DNA of 64,000 nt, from contig OY723239.1 of NCBI GenBank assembly GCA_963210315.1, positions 529,501 to 593,500 on the forward strand. The letters are read 5' to 3'. Shown piece by piece: positions 11,701 through 21,183 of the stretch (positions are counted from its first letter, which is position 1; each line of letters begins with the position of its first letter). The position numbers and the translations under genes are program-made. Origin of the DNA: Rhynchopus euleeides (Eukaryota; Euglenozoa; Diplonemea; Diplonemida; Diplonemidae). The notes under the pieces are model-generated. The model did not search any database. It worked only from the letters and a program-made list of their open reading frames with translations, and was not told the origin of the DNA.

Positions 11701-13542
11701 CTACACATGGACAGCAAGGGGTGTGGTGTGCCCCAGCAGGCTGATGGTGCTGTGTGCCTGCCTGTGGTGCTCGCCTGCCATCTCACCCGCCTTCTGTATG
11801 TCGGTCCCAGACAGATACGCACGCATCGCAGCGTTGTACGGCTCCCACTCTGCAGCAGCCTTCCCGATGTGGTACATCCACTCCCCGTCTTTGTCATGCT
11901 GTGCGTTGCCCTCCTCCTCCACCAGCAGCGAGTACACACAGAAGCATGTCTCCTCGTTCTTGTCGACTTGCACAGACATGGTCATTTGCTCACCACCGGC
12001 ATGGATATTCTGCTTCACCAGACGCACCCGCCTCGGCACAAGCAGCAGCACGTACTCGTGCTCTGCTTCCCGCTGCAGCTTCGTGTTGCACACCACGTCC
12101 AGCCCGAAGGCACGCGCAGCACGCTCCATCCCACACGCCAGGACAGGCAGCACCCCAAGCAGGCTGAACCGCCGCATCTCAGCACACCCCGTGTCCCCGC
12201 ACAGGACACGCCCCGACGCCGCTCCGATGTTGACACGCAGAGCACTGTCTGTGATGTTGTCCTGCTGGGTGTTGAAGCTGCGCACCGCCCACACGATCTG
12301 CTGTACTGCACCTGCAGCTGCAGTGGTGTGCACGAAGCACGGACGTGACGTGTTGAAGGAGGCAAGGATGCGGTCACCGACGAACACGTCCACCAGACCA
12401 CGGCGTGACTCCACTGCCGACATCGTCTTGGTCAGCAGCATCTCGAAGAACGACGTGAAGGCGCGGGGGTCCTGCTCCAGACAAGCGAGCGCGTTGCATG
12501 TGTTCACCACAAGCAGTGTTGACCGTACGTTCTTCAAGTCACCAAGCACCTTCGTCGCCACAACACGGCGCCCCTCTGTATGTTCACTTGCTGATCTGCT
12601 ACGCGGAATTGACCTCACACCCGAACTCATCGAAGAGCCGCTGACCATAGACTCACAGGCAGTGCTCCTCCTCCCCTCTGGAACGTCGTCATGTTGCTGT
12701 GCAGGGAGGCACGACTTCGGGAGGTACGGGCGGTACGCACGCAGGTTCTGCTCCAGCCTGTGAAGCGGCTCGTGCATCGCTGCAGGCAGCCGCCCCTCCG
12801 CCTCCGCATCCTGCAGCATCTCCGCCACGGTGTCGACGACGTAGCCCGCCAGAAGTTGTGCAATCGCCTCCACAGTCTCGATGGTCCGTCCCATCGCCGC
12901 CTTCTCCCTCTCGGCTGACTCTGCGAACCCGCGTGTGGCGATGAAGTCGACAAGCAGCACGATGAGCGACACTTGCATCTCATATATCCCGCTTGCTGCA
13001 TTGACCGGACACGGCGGGTCTGTGCACTCCACAAAACCTCGAATATACTCCCACCTGTACCAGTCGGGTGCTGAGCCAGGCAGGTCGAAGAGCCCGAAGC
13101 GCAGGATGGTCTCCGACACGCTGATGATGACCCACAGGGCAGTGAACCCTGTCAACCATGTGGCGAAGCGACGGCCGAGACCGACCACCAGTGACAGGTC
13201 TGCGAGAAGCACAAAGGTTGGCCAAACAGGCTGCATCCCGACACTGCGGGAGCTGAGGTCCGATGAGATTATAATGAGAGCCATCCCTATGACGTATGCA
13301 CGCACGATGTTGTGTGTCAGGTGCACCCCGCACACACACAGGGCGATCATGATATATTGGCACCCGAGTTTGAGGATGAAGCCAATAATGACTTGCGGAT
13401 ACAGTTCTGTCATCAGAATCATCACGCTTTGCGTCACACCGATCGCACAGCTCATGAGGAACAGCAACCTTCTGTCGCTGCGATCCTTGCCCTTGAGCTT
13501 CCCGCCCATCGAGATGACGCGTTCGTACCAACCCATCGCCAT
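11701..13542 (-). CDS. Type A six-TM protein with degenerate cyclase domain (gene 2)
   Basis: An intact intronless 613-residue frame from ATG at 13542 (context CACAATGGC, shared by all copies). Residues ~25-145 hold about five hydrophobic segments, with a sixth at ~188-204 (VSLIVLLVDFIATRGF). A conserved helical linker follows (EKAAMGRTIETVEAIAQLL to LEQNLRAYRPYLP, ~212-275), then a serine-rich spacer and a C-terminal fold (~320-500) with class III cyclase landmarks (VDVFVGDRILASF, NIGAASGRVLCGDTG, MERAARAFG). Only the second metal-binding aspartate is kept. The first aspartate, the adenine-selecting lysine and the Asn-Arg pair are replaced, so catalysis is unlikely. An acidic segment and a conserved tail ending TTPLAVHV close the protein. 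Likely a membrane signalling or partner protein. Confidence 0.88.
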   Translation of the reverse strand: MAMGWYERVISMGGKLKGKDRSDRRLLFLMSCAIGVTQSVMILMTELYPQVIIGFILKLGCQYIMIALCVCGVHLTHNIVRAYVIGMALIIISSDLSSRSVGMQPVWPTFVLLADLSLVVGLGRRFATWLTGFTALWVIISVSETILRFGLFDLPGSAPDWYRWEYIRGFVECTDPPCPVNAASGIYEMQVSLIVLLVDFIATRGFAESAEREKAAMGRTIETVEAIAQLLAGYVVDTVAEMLQDAEAEGRLPAAMHEPLHRLEQNLRAYRPYLPKSCLPAQQHDDVPEGRRSTACESMVSGSSMSSGVRSIPRSRSASEHTEGRRVVATKVLGDLKNVRSTLLVVNTCNALACLEQDPRAFTSFFEMLLTKTMSAVESRRGLVDVFVGDRILASFNTSRPCFVHTTAAAGAVQQIVWAVRSFNTQQDNITDSALRVNIGAASGRVLCGDTGCAEMRRFSLLGVLPVLACGMERAARAFGLDVVCNTKLQREAEHEYVLLLVPRRVRLVKQNIHAGGEQMTMSVQVDKNEETCFCVYSLLVEEEGNAQHDKDGEWMYHIGKAAAEWEPYNAAMRAYLSGTDIQKAGEMAGEHHRQAHSTISLLGHTTPLAVHV

Positions 13543-14030
13543 TGTGCTTCAGTGTGTCTGACATGGAGATGGGTCGCTGCACGGCTGGCCACACTTTTCT
13601 GTACGACCACCCCAGAGGGACAGCATTCTCTGCCCCCCCTTGGAATCGCAATAATTCACGGATTCCTCACGCCGGGTCCACCTAGTGGTCCCACCGACGA
13701 ACCCCCCGAAACAAGAGCGTCAACCCACCACATCTCCAAACTCGAAAAGTTAGCGACAGACCTGTGCGTGACCCACATCGGAACAGCAGGGGAAGCCTGG
13801 CCTGGGGAAGGCGTGGCCTGAGGGGCTCGGTGGCGTGGGGTGAAGCAGTCCCGCCTTTCGCGGGGGGTGTAAACTAATTTTGGCTTCAGTCGCACAAAAC
13901 TGCGTGGTGAAAAGTGACACAGTTTGACGCACAGCGAAGGGCCCCGTAGAACGTGGAACTGAAACCACTGGAAAGCGGTTTCGTGGGCCAGATCGGAAGG
14001 AGGAGGAGGAGGGGGGATCACGTCTGACGT
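13543..14030. repeat. Conserved 5' flank of the tandem genes, copy 2
   Basis: Nearly identical to 10863-11338 over ~480 bp (for example AAAACTGCGTGG here, AAAACTGGGTGG there). This closeness exceeds that of the neighbouring coding regions and points to very recent duplication or conversion. Confidence 0.9.
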
Positions 14031-14083
14031 GCAGGTGCGGTAGGGTTGCGTTGGTCACACGTGTGTTGTTCCAACGAAAAAGA

Positions 14084-14475
14084 CTTGGAGTTGCGTTCTT
14101 TGTTTGTACGAACGGTGCCTGCTAGTGCATGTGTGCAGGATACCGAACGCTGCCACGAGTCTTTTTAGTACGAAAAACTAGCTGTTCTTGCACGATCCAC
14201 ACAAAACAACAGGTTGTCGCAGGATTCGGTTGGGGTCGACATGTGTAAAGACGTGGAAGGGGAGACGTGGGGGGGGCCTTCGCACAGAAGTGCAGGAATG
14301 GGCTGTCGCACAAGGTGTAATGTGACACAGTTCGACACACCGCGAACGGCCCCGTAGAACGTGGAAGTGAAACCACTGGAAAGCGGGAGGAGGAGAAGGA
14401 GGAGGAGGAGGGGGGTTGTGTGGGTGAAGGGAAGCAGTGCCCCGCCCTGTGGTGGGTCGGGGTGGCGTGCACTGC
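14084..14475. repeat. R3 repeat plus conserved 3' flank, copy 3
   Basis: R3 (about 14084-14250) is joined to the type A 3' flank blocks and the GAG-rich run, ending just before the original stop of gene 3 at 14476. It has the same arrangement as downstream of gene 2. Confidence 0.85.
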
Positions 14476-14528
14476 CTACACATGGACAGCAAGGGGTGTG
14501 GTGTGCCCCAGCAGGCTGATGGTGCTGT

Positions 14529-15193
14529 TTTGTTTTTTTTTTTTGCGGCCTGTGTGGTTGTCTTCGTCGTTTTTCTTCTGCGACCGGACATCCCCTTCTG
14601 GAGACACCGATCTACACTATGAACCGCTAGCTGATGCTGGAGCTTTCGGGAGCCTCTGCGAGTGGGTGGCCACGTTTTCTTTGGTGGACGCATCCAAAAG
14701 GAAATAAAGAAATAAAGAACCCGAAAAGAGGTCGAGGCACCCGCTCCACACCAGCATCTTGGGGCTGGGGGTTCTCAGTTCACACAGGTGAGGATCAGTC
14801 CTCTGTGAGGCGCTTATCCTGAAGACGTTCCAGTTCCCCAGTCGGTCTCCAGAAACTCGGGCCGCGTCTGGCGCTGTATCGCCTCGGCGGGGCTGTCGTC
14901 CCTTACAGTCTTCTCTGTACGAGGTCATCCACAGGCTGCACACCTGCCCCGCGGCTGTGTGGCAGTCTTCGCGGAGTGCAATGCGAAGGTCTGGCCTGAC
15001 GTGGTGTGACTATTTAGACTCCAGGTGTCTCCACCCTTCCTGGTCTGGGGAGCCTCGGTACCCAAGCCGTTTTAGGTCATGCTCCGGACCACGGCCGTGC
15101 TAGACTCCTGGTGCAGGCACCCGTCATGGTCCGGGGACGGCCCCCCCAGGCAGTTTAACGTCTTACCCAGGACTTGGTAGCAGAGGTAGGTTG
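14529..15193 (-). mobile_element. Poly(A)-tailed retroposon in the 3' end of gene 3
   Basis: This ~665-bp insertion is absent from all paralogues. It is flanked by the perfect 8-bp duplication GGTGCTGT (14521-14528 and 15194-15201) and has an A-rich tail on the minus strand (plus T-run about 14531-14544). This is classic target-primed retroposition. Its 5' end shares a short stretch (minus strand: tcCTGGG..ACG.TAAACT.CCT) with the compound insertion at 55.8 kb, so both may come from one non-LTR family. No reverse transcriptase frame is visible, so it is 5'-truncated or non-autonomous. Confidence 0.85.
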
Positions 15194-17002
15194 GGTGCTG
15201 TGTGCCTGCCTGTGGTGCTCGCCTGCCATCCCACCCGCCTTCTGCATGTCGGTCCCAGACAGATACGCACGCATCGCAGCGTTGTACGGCTCCCACTCTG
15301 CAGCAGCCTTCCCGATGTGGTACATCCACTCCCCATCCTCCTCGTTGTCTGAGCTCCCCTCCTCCTCCACCAGCAGCGAGTACACACAGAAGCATGTCTC
15401 CTCGTTGTTGTTGATGCTGTTACTGACGACTTGCACAGACATGGGGACGTGTTCGTCACCACCACGTGCATTCTGCTTCACCAGACGCACCCGCCTCGGC
15501 ACAAGCAGCAGCACGTTCTGGTGTTCTGTATCCTTGCGCAGTGCGGTGTTGCACACCACGTCCAGCCCGAAGGCACGCGCAGCACGCTCCATCCCACACG
15601 CCAGGACAGGCAGCACCCCAAGCAGGCTGAACCGCCGCATCTCCGCACACCCCGTGTCCCCGCACAGGACACGCCCCGACGCCGCTCCGATGTTGACACG
15701 CAGAGCACTGTCTGTGCTGTTGTCCTGCTGGGTGTTGAAGCTGCGCACCGCCCGCACGACCTGCTGTGTTGCACCTGCAGCTGCAGTGGCGTGCACGGGG
15801 CATGGACGTGACGTGTTGAAGGAGGCAAGGATGCGGTCACCGACGAACACGTCCACCAGACCACGGCGTGACTCCACTGCCGACATCGTCTTGGTCAGCA
15901 GCATCTCGAAGAACGACGTGAAGGCGCGGGGGTCCTGCTCCAGACAAGCGAGCGCGTTGCATGTGTTCACCACAAGCAGTGTTGACCGTCCGCTCTTCAA
16001 GACACCAAGCACCTTCGTCGCCACAACACGGCGCCCCTCTGTATGTTCACTTGATCTGCTACGCGGAATTGACTTCACACCCGAACTCATCGAAGAGCCG
16101 CTGACCATAGACTCACAGGCAGTGCTCCTCCTCCCCTCTGGAACGTCGTCATGTTGCTGTGCAGGGAGGCACGACTTCGGGAGGTACGGGCGGTACGCAC
16201 GCAGGTTCTGCTCCAGCCTGCAAAGCGCCTCGTGCATCGCTGCAGGCAGCCGCCCCTCCGCCTCCGCATCCTGCAGCATCTCCGCAACGGTGTCGACGTC
16301 GTAGCCCGCCAGAAGTTGTGCAATCGCCTCCACAGTCTCGATGGTCCGTCCCATCGCCGCCTTCTCCCTCTCGGCTGACTCTGCGAACCCGCGTGTGGCG
16401 ATGAAGTCGACCAGCAGCACGAAGAGAGAGATCTGCATTTCAAGTATCCCCTTAAATGCAGCGACCGGACACGGCGGGTCTGTGCACTCGACGAGAGGCC
16501 GAATGCGTTCCCACCTGAAAGAGTCAGGTGCAGTTCCCGGCAGGTCGAACAGGCCGAAGCGAAGGATGGTCTCCGACGTGCTGATGATGAGCCACAGGGC
16601 AGCGACCCCTGTCACCCACGTGGCGAAGCGACTGCCGAGACCGACCACCAGTGACAGGTCTGCGAGAAGCACAAAGGCTGGCCACATCGGCGGGCTGCCG
16701 ACACTGCGGGTGGCCATATCTGATAAAATGATGACGAGAGCAAGCACCACGACGTATGCACGCACAATGTTGTGTGTCAGGTGCACCCCGCACACACAGA
16801 GGGCGATCGTCATGGAATTGGAGCCCAGCACCAGGATGTAGCCAACAATGACGTGCGGATCCTTCTGTTGTAGAGAGACCATCACACACATGATCAAAGC
16901 GAGCGTACAGCTCATGAGGAACATCAGCCTTCGGTCGCTGCGTGCCTTTCCCTTGAGCTTCCCGTCCATCGAGATGACGCGTTCGTACCAACCCATCGCC
17001 AT
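15155..17002 (-). CDS. Type A protein with retroposon-altered C-terminus (gene 3)
   Basis: This frame starts at ATG 17002 and stays open for 615 residues. It is a normal type A protein as far as ...EHHRQAHST. The last ~14 residues (QPTSATKSWVRR) are read from the retroposon inserted at 14529-15193, in place of the family tail ISLLGHTTPLAVHV. The original stop would lie at 14476. Membrane segments, linker and the degenerate cyclase fold are complete, so the protein may be functional unless the conserved tail matters. The N-terminal membrane region is nearly that of gene 1 (LQQKDPHVIVGYILVLGSNS). It is the third unit of the tandem set. Confidence 0.82.
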   Translation of the reverse strand: MAMGWYERVISMDGKLKGKARSDRRLMFLMSCTLALIMCVMVSLQQKDPHVIVGYILVLGSNSMTIALCVCGVHLTHNIVRAYVVVLALVIILSDMATRSVGSPPMWPAFVLLADLSLVVGLGSRFATWVTGVAALWLIISTSETILRFGLFDLPGTAPDSFRWERIRPLVECTDPPCPVAAFKGILEMQISLFVLLVDFIATRGFAESAEREKAAMGRTIETVEAIAQLLAGYDVDTVAEMLQDAEAEGRLPAAMHEALCRLEQNLRAYRPYLPKSCLPAQQHDDVPEGRRSTACESMVSGSSMSSGVKSIPRSRSSEHTEGRRVVATKVLGVLKSGRSTLLVVNTCNALACLEQDPRAFTSFFEMLLTKTMSAVESRRGLVDVFVGDRILASFNTSRPCPVHATAAAGATQQVVRAVRSFNTQQDNSTDSALRVNIGAASGRVLCGDTGCAEMRRFSLLGVLPVLACGMERAARAFGLDVVCNTALRKDTEHQNVLLLVPRRVRLVKQNARGGDEHVPMSVQVVSNSINNNEETCFCVYSLLVEEEGSSDNEEDGEWMYHIGKAAAEWEPYNAAMRAYLSGTDMQKAGGMAGEHHRQAHSTQPTSATKSWVRR

Positions 17003-17125
17003 TGTGATTTAGAGTGTCACCTGCTGACATGGAGATGGGTCGCTGCACGGCTGGCCACACTTTTTCCGTACGACCACCCCAGAGGGACAGCATTCTCTGC
17101 CCCCCCTTGGAATCGCAATAATTCG
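17003..17125. repeat. Conserved 5' flank, short copy upstream of gene 3
   Basis: The first ~110 bp match the flanks of genes 1 and 2 (ACATGGAGATGGGTCGCTGC, CCCAGAGGGACAGCATTCTC). Similarity stops near 17125, where different sequence with a repeated GCAATAATTC begins. Confidence 0.8.
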
Positions 17126-17303
17126 TCAGCTGATTGAGGGTGTGATAGGGTGCAATAATTCACGGATTTCGATTTTTGTGTGAAACGCACCGTGCTCACG
17201 GAAGGCGTTCAGAACTAAAAAGGTTGCAGTGGGAGCAATGTTTTGTTCACCTACACTCCACGCCCCAACGTGCAGGTGACCAGAAGGTTGCACAAACAAA
17301 AAT

Positions 17304-17700
17304 ATGGCCGGTTGCAACACCGACAATGTGGTTTGGGACGACATCCCTCTGCAGCTTTACCCTACAGGGAAGGAACCGCACGAGCCAGTTGCCGCGTGCT
17401 GTTTCCCGGAGTGCCCTGTGACACACAAGGCAGCAGGGTGCACTGCCTGCGCACGCTGCGGTGGGCAATGCAAGACCGCATGCGCGGTGTACGCCGGATG
17501 CGGAGAGCAACTGGATCGCTGGACTCAGTTCACGGGTGCGAAATCCCGCTTCATCTGCCCCCCGTGTTGTCTGGCCGTGGCCAAAGGAGCTCCCCTGGGA
17601 GGCATCGTTCCGCCTCCGGAGGCCGACGATGATGAGGAAACGGATTCTGACCGTGAGCCTCTTGCACAACAGGTGCACGCTGCAGTCCTGACTGCTAGCG
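17304..17700 (+). mobile_element. Cysteine-rich ORF1 fragment related to the 7-kb YR element
   Basis: The plus-strand frame from ATG 17304 repeats the pattern of the ORF1 N-terminus at 7030-7529: PTGKEPHEP, CCFPECP, a CARCGGQC cluster and a distal CPPCC, then an acidic linker (PPPEADDDEETDSD). The frame runs on into a perfect hairpin repeat and then unrelated flank sequence, so only the first ~130 residues belong to the domain. I take it as a fragment of a related element. It could also be a small host zinc protein. Confidence 0.55.
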
Positions 17701-17720
17701 ACCCCCACGCTGGGGAGCGC

Positions 17721-17765
17721 GCTACATGGGGGGTCTGGGGCTCCGCCCCAGACCCCCCATGTAGC
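17721..17765. repeat. Perfect 45-bp hairpin (20-bp arms)
   Basis: GCTACATGGGGGGTCTGGGG pairs with its exact complement across CTCCG. It is the best-conserved member of a dispersed GC-rich hairpin family with further copies near 18417, 63590 and 63760. The following GTAGCGTGTGCCCGTC is also shared. Confidence 0.9.
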
Positions 17766-17846
17766 GTGTGCCCGTCTCGTACCCAAGTCCTTGCCTTACA
17801 CGGCTGTGTCATATCAGGGGGTATCGTCGAAATCATGGTCCCGAAA

Positions 17847-17931
17847 GGGGGTCTTCGCTGGTCGTTATCCTACGTCAATATTCGCCAGCTTTCAGACAAT
17901 TCAACAGGAAATGCACCAAAATGCGACGAAA
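17847..17931. mobile_element. MITE (GGGGGTCTTCGCT family), truncated
   Basis: One end and most of the body of the small terminal-inverted-repeat element found whole at 43599-43706. It is cut off at 17931, where a copy of the gene 5'-flank repeat begins. Confidence 0.7.
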
Positions 17932-17936
17932 AGTTA

Positions 17937-18145
17937 GCGACAGACCTGTGCGTGACCCACATCGGAACAGCAGGGCCTGAGGGGCTCGGTGGCGTGGGGT
18001 GAAGCAGTCCCGCCTTTCGCGGGGGTGTAAACTAATTTTGGCTTCAGTCGCACAAAACTGGGTGGTGAAAAGTGACACAGTTTGACGCACAGCGAAGGGC
18101 CCCGTAGAATGTGGAACTGAAACCACTGGAAAGCAGTTTCGTGGG
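17937..18145. repeat. Orphan copy of the cyclase-gene 5' flank
   Basis: Matches the distal part of 10863-11338 (AGTTAGCGACAGACCTGTGC to the GAAACCACTGGAAAGC block), with a ~20-bp internal deletion. No gene follows it. Confidence 0.85.
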
Positions 18146-18780
18146 CCAGATCGGCCCCGTCTGTGTGTCATACAGTGTTCACCCCCCACCAGTGGTGCCG
18201 GGAACAGGGTTCCGAGGATTCCTATATTCGCCCCAGGAAGTTCCCAAGGAACGGTGACGAGGATTCACGGGTTTTGTTTAGAGCTCTGTGTGAAGTCAGT
18301 TGTTGAGGGATTTTCATACCCTCACCCGCATCCTTGCAGCGAAGCTGCACGTTCTCCAGTCCGGAGTGTCTGGCGCGTTCGCAGGTTGTGCATCAGTACC
18401 ACAAAGGGAGGAGGGTCTGGGGGGCGGTGCCCCCCAGCCGCCGGAGGCCACGGTAGTAAACATCTGCTGTTCCTTGCGGGCGAGAGATGTGATTCTGTAC
18501 GGCTGCAACCGCCTTCCTGAGGCTGGGGTCGTCTGGTTCCATTGCCCGATGTGAATCCTAATTGTTGCGCGAGGATATGGCCCGCGACAGGCACAAGGCA
18601 TGTCACAAGAGACGTCCTTCGCATCAGTGCCTGGTAGCACGGCGAAGGTTACCTAGCCCACCTAGCGTGGGTCGATGGAAATGAATCAGGGGACCAAAAA
18701 AGGTGTTGATGGTTCGATAGTTAGTAACAGGCCTGACTGTACCGGCACCCCTGGGGGTTGGGGGTCTCATCTGAACATAT
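18146..18780. other. No gene recognised
   Basis: Only short frames are present. The stretch contains one hairpin-family copy (18405-18456, reverse orientation, CTGGGGGGCGGTGCCCCCCAG at 18417-18437). Confidence 0.6.
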
Positions 18781-18782
18781 AT

Positions 18783-18991
18783 GTACATACCTACCACCCC
18801 CCGTGTATATGTCACCCCCCAAAAGGGGTGTGTTTATGTCACCCCCAGGCGGCCCTGGCGGGGGGGTGACATACACTAACCTACCGCCCCCCGTGTTTAT
18901 GTCACCCCCTAAAAGGTGTGTTCATGTCACCCCCCTCCCAATTTTTGCACCTGGGGGGGGTGACATATACACGGGGGGTGGTAGGTATACG
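18783..18991. repeat. Foldback element with 34-bp inverted ends
   Basis: The left arm (about 18787-18820) and right arm (about 18953-18988) are exact complements over 34 bp, starting ATACCTACCACCCCCCGTGT. A third, direct copy of the arm lies at 18869-18911. It is non-coding. Confidence 0.85.
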
Positions 18992-19104
18992 TCTTATACG
19001 TATATCGCAAGCCTGGGGGTCGGGGGTCGGAGGGGTCCGGGGGTCGGATTCTTATCGGAAGCTATGGCAGCGCTAGGGGGGGGGGCCCTGGGGGGGGGGG
19101 GGGG

Positions 19105-19616
19105 TTTTTTTTTCATGTCGCTCCCGTTGGTCACTTCGCTGCTTTGAGTCAGCCACGTGGCGGAAGCCGGACCGCAGGGAGGGGCGTTGCGCCCGTTGAC
19201 GCCTCTCACTCCTCATGTGCCTTGAGTAGCTGCCAGGTGGGTCTGCTTTGAGGCGGGGAATCGCGTCAGGCCAAACAGCCACTGCGAGGACGTCTCCCCT
19301 AAAAGAAAAGAAAGAATGTGGGAAGGGGACGGGGGTGGGATGGGTGGGCAGCGCAAGCCGGAAGGAGCGCCTCCCATGGGGCGGAAGCTCACCCGACAGC
19401 ATAAAATGCTGCGAAAACAACAAAAAAAGGGAAAATAAACCACGCACACCACAACATCAATAAAACCAAAGCCGTGCAGAAAGGGCCCCTCCGCATATAT
19501 GAAACAGGGCACACAGCGGAAAAAGAGTTACCAGAGCTTGCTTTAGTTTCCCCTCGGAGGAGGGTAATCACAGGGGGCGCCACGTGAAGGCAGCAAGTTG
19601 GATTTTATCCCCCCGG
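19105..19616 (-). mobile_element. Poly(A)-tailed retroposon, copy 2
   Basis: Same ~500-bp body as copies 1 and 3, closer to copy 3 (both have TCACTTCGCTG where copy 1 has TCACTGCGCTG). The A-tail corresponds to the plus T-run 19105-19113. A G-rich tract borders one side and the TA-flanked TIR element at 19620 the other, so no duplication could be read. Confidence 0.85.
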
Positions 19617-19619
19617 GTA

Positions 19620-20775
19620 GGGGGGGGGGTCATATGTGCGAGTAAAATGGAAAATTTTGAGATGCCCCAATCGGACCCCCCAGCATGGTATCGAGGCTAA
19701 AAAGTCACCCATATCGCCCCAGAAACACCCCCCAGGGCATCCCACAGCCTGGACGACCCTCTCTGGGTCGCTCAGATGTGATCCGGAAAAATGTGCCCCT
19801 GAGTGGTACCTGGGCCCCATTCTGGGGTGGCTAGGACACGTACCGTCATATTTTTCCTGGTGAGAACACGCTTGCTGCATGCCTCTGTGATGGAGGGGGC
19901 TGACTGGGAGGTGTGGATGGTGAAAGAGGGGTCAATCGCGCGATTCTCCAAGCTCCTGAATAACGCCAGCCCTCCTCACCTGCTGTAATGGGCACTCCCT
20001 CCTGGTCACTGATTTGAGGCTCGTGAGAGGGTCTTTCATCGCTCGACCTTATTGCTGCAGCTGCGAGAACCATGTGCCTTGCACGCAGCATCTTCGGCTG
20101 CCTGTATCCTCTTGGGAACACACATCCATCTCTTCCTGTCTCAGGACGAGGGGGGCATTGTTATCAGACCCTGCTGATTGTGCTGGCACGGCACCATGGC
20201 TGCGGTAGAGGTTTTCAGTGGGCTACTGTAGCCCGGACCATACGAGAGTGGACCCCTTGACAAAATTGTTGGTCGGCATCAGGGAAACATCATCGGGGAC
20301 GTTTTTGAATGTGCTCTGATACACGCATGAGAAAGTATCGAGATGGTACTTGATTTTGTGGGTGGTGGCAGCCAGCGGCCGGGGTTGTGGCAGCCTGCAG
20401 GCAGGCTGCCAACAGAGTTGTAGCAGAAGATGGCACCGACCGCAACAATCGGACTTCTCTGACAGTTCCTCTCCAATATGTGTAATCTGTGTTGATTTCT
20501 CACCTGCCTACTCCCCTGGGGACACATCCATTGCAGGAATGTGTTGGTTGTGGTAGTGGCAAAAGTGCCCACAGGTACCACTCATGGCCACTTTTTTCAC
20601 ATCACGCAATAAAGGCGACAAATCATGGACAAATGTCAAAATTTTGCAGATGCAGCGCATATGGGACCCTCTGGGGGTGTTGTAGTGTGTAACGGTACAC
20701 AGAAGTTCGATTCCTTTTCGGCATTGTTGAAACTTTCCATTTTACTCGCTTTTTAAAGAGGCATATGACCCCCCC
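19620..20775. mobile_element. Non-autonomous TIR DNA element with TA duplication
   Basis: The left end GGGGGGGGGGTCATATG, followed by CGAGTAAAATGGAAA, is matched inverted at the right end (TTTCCATTTTACTCG, then CATATGACCCCCCC) with a 12-bp indel between the two blocks. TA flanks both sides (19618-19619 and 20776-20777). No long frame lies inside. Its termini resemble those of the foldback element at 49007-50153. Confidence 0.75.
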
Positions 20776-20796
20776 TAGCCTAGGCTAGGGCTATGA

Positions 20797-21180
20797 TGGG
20801 AAGGAAACGCGTTTCCATCGAAAAATCGAAAATAAGGAAACGGAAACGGAAACGTTTCCTTATTTTGGGGAAACGCCCCCTTTGCACTGGGGAAGCAGGG
20901 GAAACAACACACGTTTACCACAGCCGCTTGGAGTTCCCCTGGTCTGACAGGATCTCCGGACCGGTCCACACTGAAGCCGCTCTTCTTCGACGTCTTGGGG
21001 GCGGGTTTGGGGGGCCTGTTCCTTCGGTGTGGTGAACCTTTGTTCGTGCTGGTGTGTGCTCATAACTTTTCCAGTGCAAAATACACAGGCGTTTCCTTCG
21101 AAAGGAAACGCGTTTCCTTCCCGAAATCAAAAATATGGAAACGGAAACGGAAACGGAAACGTTTCCACGTTTCCTTCCCA
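20797..21180. repeat. GGAAAC/GTTTCC-rich inverted repeats
   Basis: Two clusters (20804-20870 and 21085-21175) of GGAAACG words in both orientations flank a segment holding a second inverted pair (TTTGCACTGG / CCAGTGCAAA). It appears to be a small foldback structure and is non-coding. Confidence 0.7.
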
Positions 21181-21183
21181 TCC

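Noticed and set aside
11645-12763. Plus-strand 372-codon ORF opposite gene 2, and similar ones opposite genes 1, 3, 4, 5, 7 and 8
   Set aside because: Antisense shadows of GC-rich cyclase-family coding sequence. They recur wherever the sense gene does.
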